A DNA stretch of 64,000 bases from JAJFUE01 sp041687335 (GTDB lineage: Bacteria; Sumerlaeota; Sumerlaeia; MVZB01): contig JAWLCE010000013.1 of assembly GCA_041687335.1 (NCBI GenBank), positions 1 to 64,000 on the forward strand, written 5' to 3'. The position numbers and the translations under genes were made by a program. This document shows, in pieces, positions 8,746 to 17,644 of the stretch (its first letter is position 1; each line of letters opens with the position of its first letter). The notes under the pieces are model-generated. The model saw nothing but the letters and a program-made list of their open reading frames with translations. It was not told where the DNA came from and did no database searches.

Positions 8746-11700
8746 GTGTACAAAGAAATCCACCACTACTCCGCCGCGCTCCGCACCTACATCACATCTA
8801 CGTATCACATCTCGAACCCGGCCCTTGTCGAGCTACGAGACGAACTGCTGGCACGCGAGGGCGCGATTGCGCAGCGGCCGTATATCGAGAGTACAGCACG
8901 CTATGCTGCCAGGCGCACCTACGCAAGTCTCGCCATCCCGCCGGAGGTCGCGAACTTGCTCACGTGGCTCGGCGAGCGTGGCGTCGTCTTCGACCCTCCC
9001 TATGACCACCAGGCGAGCGCGCTAGAACTCTCTCTCGCGCCGGATTACCGCGACATTGTAGTCACGACGGGGACGGGCTCCGGTAAGACGGAGACCTTCC
9101 TCCTGCCCATCCTCGGTCGCCTCGCCGCCGAAGCCATCGCCTCCCAGTCCACGTTCGCCACGCGCGCAATCCGCGCCTTGCTGCTGTACCCCATGAATGC
9201 CCTCGTCAATGACCAACTCGGCCGCCTCCGGGTGCTGTTCGGAGGCAATGACGTCTCGCGGTGGTTCACCGACCATGCCGGACGACCGATGAAGTTCGCC
9301 CGCTACACGGGGCGCACCCTCTATCCTGGGCGCCGGCGGGAGGACACGGCAGAGCACTGGGCGAGGCTGAGACAGCCGATCGAGTTTTTCACTAGGCTCG
9401 AGGACCGCGCAACGATGGACCCGGCGACGCGCGGTCTTATCGCGGAACTCCGACGCCGAGGCAAGTGGCCTTCCAAGCCGTCTACTAGACCTAACGTGGA
9501 GGATGGGGTCAGCGCTTGGCTCGGCAACGGCAGGTGGAGGGACACCCGAGGGAACTGGATCCGTGCTGTCGAGCGCACAGAGGATCCCGAACTGTTTCTG
9601 AGGCACGAAGCGCAGGAGGGCGTGCCCGACCTCCTCGTCACCAACTATTCGATGCTGGAGTACATGCTGTTGCGCCCGATCGAACGGGAGATCTTCCGGG
9701 CGACCGCCGCATACTACAAGAACAACCCGGACCAGCGCCTGCTCCTCATCCTCGACGAGGCGCACCTCTACCGCGGCGCCCAAGGAACGGAAGTGGCGAT
9801 GCTGATCCGCCGGCTCCGCAAGCGGCTCGAACTCCCCCTGCAGCAGTTGCAGGTGATCTGCACGAGTGCATCTTTCTCAAACCCTGACGCAGCGAAACAA
9901 TTCGCCGCGGATCTCGCGGGAAAGCCGGTGGGCGGCTTCGAAGTCCTCACCGGCTCAAAGCAAGCGGCCTACCCGTCGGGCCCCGGAGATGCTGCGGTCG
10001 CGGCTGCACTCGCGGGCGTCGATCTCAACCGCATTCACAAAGGAGAGTTAAGCTCTCGTTTTGCGGCGGCGCTCCCGGTGCTTCGACTGGCAGACTCCAG
10101 CACGACCGTCGAATCGCTGATGACCGCATTTCCCGCCCCCGCCGGCGCCGACCCAGTGCGGCGCGCGTTGTATGTGGCACTCAGCCAACTCCCCGTCGCT
10201 GGGCGGCTCGTGAACCTCACGAGCGGTGCGGTCGCGGACGAGGACAACGAGCGAGACCCTCCCGGTGTCGGACCGGCGCAGGATGCCTCGGCTCTGGGGG
10301 CGCGCCTCTTCCCCGATGTCGCATCGGACCTTGCCCATGCGGCGACGAATAGCCTCGTCGAACTCGCGTCGCTCGCGCAGGAGAGCGACGATAAAGCGCC
10401 GCTGCTAGCAGCGCGTGCGCATGTATTCTTCCGCGGCCTGCCGGGTCTTTGGGCTTGCTCAGATCCCCACTGCTCGTGTGTCCCCAATGAGAGTCGCGCG
10501 AGGTGGGGGGATCGCATACCGCCGACGGGGGCGCTCCACGCCCAGCCGCGCAGGACCTGTGGCTGCGGGGCACGGGTTTTTGAGATACACACGTGCCGTT
10601 CCTGTGGCTCGGCGTTCTTCAAGGGGTATTCTTTCGACCCGGACGCACCAGACTACCTTTGGGCGGAGGACGTCGGCGAGGTCGACGACGTCCACGGCGT
10701 GGTCCAGCCGGTGTTCCTCGCGCTCGAAGAGCCCCCCGTCGGGTCCGGGGCGCGCTTTGACTACCTAGATCCGATCACAGGCCGTGTTGGCTCGGGGAGC
10801 GACGTGGCGCGGGAGATCTGGCTTCCGCCAGTAGGCCAGCAGGACACGCAGCCAGGAACATTTCACAGCTGTCCACGGTGCGGTGCACGCGGTCAAGACA
10901 TCATGGACCACGTAACGAAGGGCGATGAGCCCTTCCAGGAGATCGTCTCGTCGCAATTGTTAGAGCAGCCCCCTCGACCCATGGTGCCTACACCGCTACA
11001 GGGGCGTAAGGCGCTGATCTTTTCAGACGGACGGCAGGCAGCATCTCGGCTCGCGGGCAAGCTCCAGCAGTACTCGATGCGCGACGCCATCCGCCCGCTC
11101 TTCCTCGACGGCTTGGCGGAATTGGAGCGCAGGTTCGGCGCCCCCGTCTCGCTGGCACATTCATACGCCGCGCTCCTCACCGGCTGCGCGGTCCGAGAGG
11201 TGACGCTGCGGCCGGCCCAGGCGCCACACTTCGAGGAGGACCTACAACTCTTCAAAGAATTGATGGAGAGCGTTCCTGCTGTGACCGAGAAGGCGGTCTT
11301 CGATCGCTCGGCCGAGTTGAACATGCACAGGACCAACAAGGCCCTGATGCTCGCGCTATATCCCGTGCTGAAGGACCCACACACGGGCCTGAGCGCGCTG
11401 GGGCTCGGGGCCATACGGGCGGTGCTCGATCAGGCCGACCTCGTTGCGCTTAACCAACTCCCAGCGCCCCCTTTGCCCGCTGGCCTATCGGACGAGGAGC
11501 GGCGACTCGCGCTGCTGGATCTTTGGATCTTCGACGCGGTGCACAGCCACGCACTCTTCCTCCCGACGACGCCGAGCGACTGGTTGGACGCACCGACGGG
11601 CGCCAGGATCAACCGGACCAAGGCAACGTTCCCAGCTTTCGTGAAGGATATCGTCGGGGCCAGGTGGTTCAACGACAACCTCAGGGCAAACGCCGCAACC

Positions 11701-14700
11701 CCGTCGCCGTGGGGGAACTTCCTCACCAGGACCTTCGGCGCGAGCCCTACCGCAAACGGCTTCATCCTCCGAGCGGCCAAGGTCCATGTGGCGAGGGCCG
11801 ATATCGCGTGGCGTCGTTGCGATACCTGCACATCCGCGCAGCCAACCAATCCGCTAGCGGCCGATCGCTGCCGGGTCCGGCTCGGCCAGCGCGCGTGTGG
11901 CGGGACAACGCGGCCGCTCGATCCCTCGTCCGACCCGGTGTTTCGTTCGCGCAAGGGACACTTCCGACGATACACGGAGCGGCTCGAGGCCGAGCCTGGC
12001 TACGTGCCACACCCTTACGTCGCAGCCGAGCATTCCGCTGCGCTCAATGACAGCAGCAACAGCGCCGCCGTTGCGAGGACGGAGTGGCATGAACTCCGCT
12101 TTCAGGACTTCGATGTCGAGGGTCCTGAGGGCCGAAAAGACGGGCCGATTGATGTCCTCTCGTGCACGACCACGATGGAGGTCGGCATCGACATCGGCAG
12201 CCTCACCGCAGTCGCGCTGAGGAACGTACCGCCGGGTCGAGCGAACTATCAGCAGCGAGCTGGGCGGGCTGGCCGCCGGGGTTCCGCGTTATCGACTGTC
12301 GTCACCTACTGCGGCGCTGACAGCCACGACCAGGAGTTCTACTCCAGCCCGGCGGCCATGGTAAGCGGCCCAGTGCCTGATCCGGCCCTCAACCTCGACA
12401 ACCTCGAGATCGTGCAGCGCCACTGCTTCGCGCTCGTGATGGGTATGTTCCAGATGGATGCGATCGCCGATGATCAAGACAACGCCAATGTATTCGAGAG
12501 CCTCGGGATGCTCCGAGACTTCCGTCTTGGAGGCGCCCCGGGCTTCTCCTATGCCGGGCTCGAGCGGTGGCTCGAAGAGAACGCTGCTGTCGTGCGAGGA
12601 GCCCTGAATGAGGTCGTCCCAGCCGCCGTTCTGGAGGAGGAGCCATCCTTCGTCGACACGCTCCCCGAGCGATTGTTAGCCGCATTGCGTGAAGTAGGCG
12701 CTGGCCCCGTCAAGGCCGCGGACGTGGAGGGTGCGCTCTCCCCAGCCGTCGAGGATCTTGTCGCTGAAGGAGGCGAAAATGCGGCCGCTGCCCGAAGGGG
12801 CCTGGTGATGGAGTGGGGTGAGGGCATCGACTTCGATGCGCCTGGCGCGCCCAATGTCGAAAACCTGGCTGGCGCCGGCGATAACAAACGGGTGGAGGGC
12901 GCACCTGAGGGGGGCCTTGATCCGGAGAAACTGCTCGACCGACTCTTCGACCGAGGTGTGCTGCCTCGGTATGCCTTCCCCACCGACGTCGTGACCTTCC
13001 ATGTGTTCGACCGGAGCGCGAGCACTGAGCGGAAGGCGGTGATTCGTTACTCGCCGCAACTCGGGCTGAATCAGGCGCTATCGAGCTACGCGCCTGGCCG
13101 TGAGGTTTGGGTGAACGGGGAGCGCCACTACTCGTTCGCGATCTGGACGCCTTTCAACCGGCGCGACTGCTGGCAGACTTGGTTCGGGATGAAGGTCTAC
13201 TTCGAGTGTGACCGGTGCGGCTACGCGTGCGTCGAGCAGCGGAGCGACGAGCACTACGTCGGCCAGGTGCTGGATTGTCCCGCGTGCGGCACCGCAGGGT
13301 CGCTTGGAGTCGGCACGCGTTGGCTCCGACCGCATGGGTTTGCACACCCGGTGGACATTGACGCCGAACTCCCGCTCGAAGATAGCCCCATGCCGACGCG
13401 CCCAACGCGTGCCAAGCTCAGCGCACCGTTCACGGATAGCGGCCCTCCCGCCGCAGCGGAGCACTCGGCGAACGGCGCCGGCTTCGAGGTATGGACTGCG
13501 AAGCAGCGGCTTGTGCTGACCAATAATGGGTCACGTGACCAGATGAAGCCTGGCTTCCTCTACTGCCCTCGCTGCGGTCGCGCCGAGCCAAACGGCTGGG
13601 AAGCCGGTAAGTTTCGACAGGGAGGCCACCCACGCCCCAACCCTGACCACCACCCCCACGGGGCGAGTTGCAACGGCACCCCCGCAGTGGTGGTCCTAGG
13701 GAACGAATTCGAAACGGACATCGCGCTATTTCGGTTCCATCTCGGCGGAGCGGTCACCCTCCCTCCGGGCTCAATAGTTGCTAAGATCGTGCTGACCACA
13801 GTCGCGGAGGCGCTCGCGTCCGCCGCCGCCAAACTGCTCGACATTGAGGAATCAGATATCGGCGCCGAGTACAGAGTCGCGATGACCAGCGGGGGGCGCA
13901 CGGGGCGTCACGTTGAGGTTTACCTCTACGACCTTACGCCCGGAGGCGCCGGGTTCGTGCGGTCGGCGGTTACTTACCCCAAGCGCCTCTTCGAGACCGC
14001 GCTCGGGCGGCTCGAGTCTTGCCGGTGTACTCATTCCTGCTACGAATGCCTGCGCAGCTATAAGAACAAGTGGGACCACAAGTACCTCGATCGTAAGGTG
14101 GGGGCCGCTTTCCTCCGCCACGTCGTGCTCGGCGAGCACCCAACGATTTCTGCGGAGGATGAGACGCGCCTGCTCCGCATGCTTCAGGTGGACCTTGAGG
14201 AGGCCGGGTACGATGTGGATGCGCTTGATGGTGCACTCAGGCTCCCAGGACTTAACGACCGCGTCGTCGTGCTCGGCCACCCCTTGACCGGTGGAGAGGC
14301 AGGATCCCGTGACGGCCAGCTGCAAGTTCAGGAGAGCGGGCAGCACGTCATCGTCGACCAACTTTTGGTCGATCGAGCGCTCCCCGCTGCGGTGAAGGCA
14401 GCGACGGGTGCCTTGGCGTCTCAGAACTCCGGGTTCTCGCTCCCATCATTCCTTGCCGAGGTAGCGGACGGATGCCCTGTAGTTGATCCGGCCGAGTTGA
14501 GGGGTGAGGCCCCTCCAGCGGCGCTGGCGCACGTTGAGATCCCCGATGCCCCCGCCGGTGCGTTCGTTGTCCGCCTGTCGCGCCCGACACTTGAGCGGAT
14601 GAACAAGGGTGAGTTGGGGGCGGATGCCTGGGTCGTGTTCACGCCCTGTGACCCGTCCGACTTCGCGGTCGGGAAGGATCGGATCCCGCGCCTCCTCGTG

Positions 14701-14901
14701 AGCAAGACCGTCGCGTTCAACGCGACCAATGCGGCGTGGACCTTTGGCTTACCCTCACTCCGCGGCGACAAGGTCCATATCCTTTACTTTTCCCACGTCG
14801 CACCGCGCTCGGAGGCGCCACGCGCTGAGGATGTCGTTGTCGTCGGCCGCGCGTTCGGCGTGTTCGTCGGAAGTCAGTTCCAGCGCCTAGGAGGTCTCTG
14901 A
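8746..14901 (+). CDS. Giant DEAD/DEAH helicase with C-terminal DUF1998 (DruE-like)
   Basis: The 2051-aa product is an SF2 helicase: Walker A TGTGSGKT (about 108-115), DEAH (337-340) and motif VI QRAGRAGRRG (about 1170). Cysteine pairs that look like zinc ribbons lie near residues 571-625, 1488-1514 and 1606-1610. A DUF1998 (MrfA-type) domain near 1700-1790 shows YDLTPGGAGF and CRCTHSCYECLRSY. About 250 further residues follow. Size and layout match DruE of Druantia; DpdJ and other DUF1998 helicases are alternatives. It starts at GTG after GGAAGG, six to seven bases upstream. Its TGA overlaps the next ATG (TGATG), so it heads a three-gene operon. It probably translocates on or unwinds invading DNA; that is inference. 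Confidence 0.85.
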   Translation: MYKEIHHYSAALRTYITSTYHISNPALVELRDELLAREGAIAQRPYIESTARYAARRTYASLAIPPEVANLLTWLGERGVVFDPPYDHQASALELSLAPDYRDIVVTTGTGSGKTETFLLPILGRLAAEAIASQSTFATRAIRALLLYPMNALVNDQLGRLRVLFGGNDVSRWFTDHAGRPMKFARYTGRTLYPGRRREDTAEHWARLRQPIEFFTRLEDRATMDPATRGLIAELRRRGKWPSKPSTRPNVEDGVSAWLGNGRWRDTRGNWIRAVERTEDPELFLRHEAQEGVPDLLVTNYSMLEYMLLRPIEREIFRATAAYYKNNPDQRLLLILDEAHLYRGAQGTEVAMLIRRLRKRLELPLQQLQVICTSASFSNPDAAKQFAADLAGKPVGGFEVLTGSKQAAYPSGPGDAAVAAALAGVDLNRIHKGELSSRFAAALPVLRLADSSTTVESLMTAFPAPAGADPVRRALYVALSQLPVAGRLVNLTSGAVADEDNERDPPGVGPAQDASALGARLFPDVASDLAHAATNSLVELASLAQESDDKAPLLAARAHVFFRGLPGLWACSDPHCSCVPNESRARWGDRIPPTGALHAQPRRTCGCGARVFEIHTCRSCGSAFFKGYSFDPDAPDYLWAEDVGEVDDVHGVVQPVFLALEEPPVGSGARFDYLDPITGRVGSGSDVAREIWLPPVGQQDTQPGTFHSCPRCGARGQDIMDHVTKGDEPFQEIVSSQLLEQPPRPMVPTPLQGRKALIFSDGRQAASRLAGKLQQYSMRDAIRPLFLDGLAELERRFGAPVSLAHSYAALLTGCAVREVTLRPAQAPHFEEDLQLFKELMESVPAVTEKAVFDRSAELNMHRTNKALMLALYPVLKDPHTGLSALGLGAIRAVLDQADLVALNQLPAPPLPAGLSDEERRLALLDLWIFDAVHSHALFLPTTPSDWLDAPTGARINRTKATFPAFVKDIVGARWFNDNLRANAATPSPWGNFLTRTFGASPTANGFILRAAKVHVARADIAWRRCDTCTSAQPTNPLAADRCRVRLGQRACGGTTRPLDPSSDPVFRSRKGHFRRYTERLEAEPGYVPHPYVAAEHSAALNDSSNSAAVARTEWHELRFQDFDVEGPEGRKDGPIDVLSCTTTMEVGIDIGSLTAVALRNVPPGRANYQQRAGRAGRRGSALSTVVTYCGADSHDQEFYSSPAAMVSGPVPDPALNLDNLEIVQRHCFALVMGMFQMDAIADDQDNANVFESLGMLRDFRLGGAPGFSYAGLERWLEENAAVVRGALNEVVPAAVLEEEPSFVDTLPERLLAALREVGAGPVKAADVEGALSPAVEDLVAEGGENAAAARRGLVMEWGEGIDFDAPGAPNVENLAGAGDNKRVEGAPEGGLDPEKLLDRLFDRGVLPRYAFPTDVVTFHVFDRSASTERKAVIRYSPQLGLNQALSSYAPGREVWVNGERHYSFAIWTPFNRRDCWQTWFGMKVYFECDRCGYACVEQRSDEHYVGQVLDCPACGTAGSLGVGTRWLRPHGFAHPVDIDAELPLEDSPMPTRPTRAKLSAPFTDSGPPAAAEHSANGAGFEVWTAKQRLVLTNNGSRDQMKPGFLYCPRCGRAEPNGWEAGKFRQGGHPRPNPDHHPHGASCNGTPAVVVLGNEFETDIALFRFHLGGAVTLPPGSIVAKIVLTTVAEALASAAAKLLDIEESDIGAEYRVAMTSGGRTGRHVEVYLYDLTPGGAGFVRSAVTYPKRLFETALGRLESCRCTHSCYECLRSYKNKWDHKYLDRKVGAAFLRHVVLGEHPTISAEDETRLLRMLQVDLEEAGYDVDALDGALRLPGLNDRVVVLGHPLTGGEAGSRDGQLQVQESGQHVIVDQLLVDRALPAAVKAATGALASQNSGFSLPSFLAEVADGCPVVDPAELRGEAPPAALAHVEIPDAPAGAFVVRLSRPTLERMNKGELGADAWVVFTPCDPSDFAVGKDRIPRLLVSKTVAFNATNAAWTFGLPSLRGDKVHILYFSHVAPRSEAPRAEDVVVVGRAFGVFVGSQFQRLGGL

Positions 14902-16637
14902 TGGCGCGGATACTTCCCGACGTCGACCCGGCCCAACTAGAGCACACCTCGGAGGAGCCGGTCTATGTGGCCCTGCGCGACCAACTTGGCGACGACTACA
15001 CGGTCCTGCACTCCTACCCGTGGCTACGGCCGTGGCGCGGGGACGCGCTTCTTGAAGGGGAAGCAGATTTCGTCGTGTTCCATCCTCAGCGCGGAATGTT
15101 GGTGCTTGAGGTGAAAGGTGGGGAGACAATCCGACATGACGGGCGGCGGTGGTTCCGCGACACCCTGAACGGTCAGAGAGAGTTCCAAGACCCTTTCGTC
15201 CAGGCGCGGCGGAATATGCACGCGCTTCTAGACATAGTCCGGGAGCGATCCGGTAGGCGGATCACCAAGGACGTCATCGCACACGGATATGCAGTCGTTT
15301 TCCCTCACCTTGACTACGAGGGGTCACCACCGCCCCACGCCGACAAAGCGATCATCATCTCGCGCAAGCACCTTCCCATGATGGCGCAGGCCATCGAGGC
15401 AGCCTTTACCGCCTGGACCGACACAGTGAAGCCACTCGCACCTGAGCAGTGTTACATGCTTTTGAATGACTGCCTGATGCCAAAGTTCCGCGTGTTTCGT
15501 CCTATCGGACCCGACATCGCTAAGGCCTGCGAACGCCTCCTTGAACTTACCGAGACGCAGGCTCAGGTGTTCGAGGGGCTCTACGTCCATGACCGTGCCC
15601 TCATAGAGGGTGTGGCAGGATCGGGGAAGACATTCCTCGCCCTCCACCGCTCACTGGCATTCGCGCGAGACGGCAAATCTACCCTATTCGTTTGTTACAA
15701 TAAAGAGTTGGCAGCATGGCTGCGCGCACAGATAGAGGAGGATCCAACGACTACAGAATCTCGTGCGCTCCTCACCATCAAACACTTTCATGCATTCGCA
15801 TCTGAACTAGCGAAGGACGCGGGAATCCCCTTTAAGCCGGCGGCAGGCGGCCCGCTGACTGATGCGTTTTGGGACGACGAGGTCCCAGATCTTATGGAGC
15901 AGGCAGTACTGACCCTCGAAGCAGAGGGTCGCGCTAAGTACTTCGACGCCATCGTCGTTGACGAAGCACAAGATTTCCGATTTAGTTGGTGGTACGCGCT
16001 CACACAGGCCGTTCTGTCAAGGCCGGACGGCCCGCTTTACGCATTTTTGGATCCGAACCAGTCCCTCCGCGGCGAGGTCCAAATGCCCAATATCACCTTC
16101 GGTGGTCGATTCAAGCTTACGATTAACTGCCGGAACACCCAACGGATCGCGGCGGCGAGTGCCGCAGTCCTTTCGCTGACGCCGCACATCTTCAAGCGAG
16201 CGCCGATCGGCAGCAGGCTACGCGTAATCCGTGCCAATTCGGATCGGCAGCAGAAGGGTCTTATTTTGCAGGAACTGCGATCACTGCTGCAGCGTGAAGG
16301 CGTCACACCTTCGCAGATAGCCGTGGTTGGACCAGCGGCTAAAGACAAAGGCAGTCTTGCGGGCGTAGATGACATCGACGGCGTGCCGCTCGTGACGTCC
16401 ACGCTCGTGTGGCGCACTGGAGGCGGCGTGCTAGTGACGACGGCGCGCTCGTTCAAAGGGCTCGAGGCCGAGGTCGTCCTCCTCTACGACCTGGGCGGGT
16501 TCGGTTCACTCTTCAAGCGCGAGGATCTCTATGTCTCCTGCACCCGCGCAAAGGCACTGCTCGTTGCGATCGTGCACGGCGACCAATGCAGGGAGATAAT
16601 TGCTATGGCTCAGACTGCATCGGAGGCGGGACGGTGA
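14901..16637 (+). CDS. NERD nuclease domain fused to UvrD/Rep-type helicase
   Basis: The 578-aa product begins with a nuclease-related (NERD) domain: EPVYVALRDQL, then EADFVVFHPQRGMLVLEVKGG (D and EVK are the expected PD-(D/E)XK residues, about 50-75). An SF1 helicase follows, with Walker A GVAGSGKT (about 237-244), DEAQD (354-358), the motif TTARSFKGLEAEVV and C-terminal YVSCTRAKALL. NERD-helicase fusions are known accessory DNA-processing enzymes often found in defence islands. The start overlaps the previous stop by one base and the stop overlaps the next start in the same way, which indicates translational coupling. All key residues appear intact. Confidence 0.87.
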   Translation: MARILPDVDPAQLEHTSEEPVYVALRDQLGDDYTVLHSYPWLRPWRGDALLEGEADFVVFHPQRGMLVLEVKGGETIRHDGRRWFRDTLNGQREFQDPFVQARRNMHALLDIVRERSGRRITKDVIAHGYAVVFPHLDYEGSPPPHADKAIIISRKHLPMMAQAIEAAFTAWTDTVKPLAPEQCYMLLNDCLMPKFRVFRPIGPDIAKACERLLELTETQAQVFEGLYVHDRALIEGVAGSGKTFLALHRSLAFARDGKSTLFVCYNKELAAWLRAQIEEDPTTTESRALLTIKHFHAFASELAKDAGIPFKPAAGGPLTDAFWDDEVPDLMEQAVLTLEAEGRAKYFDAIVVDEAQDFRFSWWYALTQAVLSRPDGPLYAFLDPNQSLRGEVQMPNITFGGRFKLTINCRNTQRIAAASAAVLSLTPHIFKRAPIGSRLRVIRANSDRQQKGLILQELRSLLQREGVTPSQIAVVGPAAKDKGSLAGVDDIDGVPLVTSTLVWRTGGGVLVTTARSFKGLEAEVVLLYDLGGFGSLFKREDLYVSCTRAKALLVAIVHGDQCREIIAMAQTASEAGR

Positions 16638-17644
16638 TGCTCGAGACTATTAAGCGGGCGAGGCTTGCAAGCGATCTTGGCCTTGTAGACGACGAAGGAA
16701 AGCTGAGCGAGAGGCTGATCGCGCAGTTCATGCGCGACGCCTTAACTCGATGGGGCATGTGCCCCAAACGGGCGCTCCACAAGCACGCAAGGGATCAACT
16801 CCGCGCGTGCGATGTCCCCACAGACATAGTTCCTCGTGTGCTTAACCGGCTCGTCGCGCTCGGCGAGTGCACTGAAGTCGCGGTCGGTTATGAGGCGTAC
16901 GTCTTGCCGGGTGAGCCTCGCTGGATTGCTTCCAGCGAAGGTCTCGCGGTGCTGCTCGGGCCGGTCGTCGCGCCTGCCGAGACGCCCCGAATGCTGACGC
17001 CCGACCCATCAGATATCGTGGTTCGAATCCAAGTGGAGAGCGAGGAGCAGGCCGCGACACTAATGGCGCACCGAGCCAGACAGGTTTCGCTTGCTGAGTG
17101 GCTGCACCCGCTTGGGTACCTGCGCCACGCCGTGCAGCGATCTGGCGAGGCGATCCGGTGTGATCAGGTTAATCTCGCGACCTTCTGGGAGCGCTTGGTT
17201 GCCGCCATCAGCTTAGAGGGCCTTCAGATCGCCCCTGACGCAGAGGTCCGTGCGGTGGTAGGGGAGCCAGGCGGCTTCTTCGGGCAACACGCCGCCGCGA
17301 CCCTTGAGGGGCGCTGGCAAACTGACATCCCCGACGGCGTGTGGTGCGCTTACCGTCGAGGCCATGGTGACGGCCACTGGCTCCCTATTCTGATCTCCGT
17401 CGACGGCGACGATCGACGGGCGCTTGACCTGTTCGATGACGACGAGTGGCGGTGGGCGCTCCTCGCGCGCTCGAGGGCCGTTGGCCCCGAGGAAGTTGTT
17501 CAGCACAGTGGTGATGTGGTCCAAGTGACGTGGCATCTCCCCGCGCAACTCTGGGCCGCGCTGGACATCGTTGGAATCCCCACAGGCAGTTGGAGATGGC
17601 GCGTTGCCGCCGATGGACCGGACCTCTGGTCATTGCTCAAGTAG
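16637..17644 (+). CDS. Unknown protein, third gene of the helicase operon
   Basis: The 335-aa product is not a family I recognise. The first 110 residues resemble a winged-helix array (LSERLIAQFMRDALTRWG, then RALHKHARDQLRACDVP, VPRVLNRLVALGECTEVAV). The rest is beta-rich with many tryptophans and ends WSLLK. No enzyme motif, signal peptide or membrane segment is visible. Its ATG overlaps the NERD-helicase stop codon by one base. Its own TAG overlaps, tail to tail, the stop of the opposing SNF2 gene (8 bp shared). A DNA-binding or specificity subunit for the helicases is a guess from position and the N-terminal helices. Confidence 0.75.
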   Translation: MLETIKRARLASDLGLVDDEGKLSERLIAQFMRDALTRWGMCPKRALHKHARDQLRACDVPTDIVPRVLNRLVALGECTEVAVGYEAYVLPGEPRWIASSEGLAVLLGPVVAPAETPRMLTPDPSDIVVRIQVESEEQAATLMAHRARQVSLAEWLHPLGYLRHAVQRSGEAIRCDQVNLATFWERLVAAISLEGLQIAPDAEVRAVVGEPGGFFGQHAAATLEGRWQTDIPDGVWCAYRRGHGDGHWLPILISVDGDDRRALDLFDDDEWRWALLARSRAVGPEEVVQHSGDVVQVTWHLPAQLWAALDIVGIPTGSWRWRVAADGPDLWSLLK

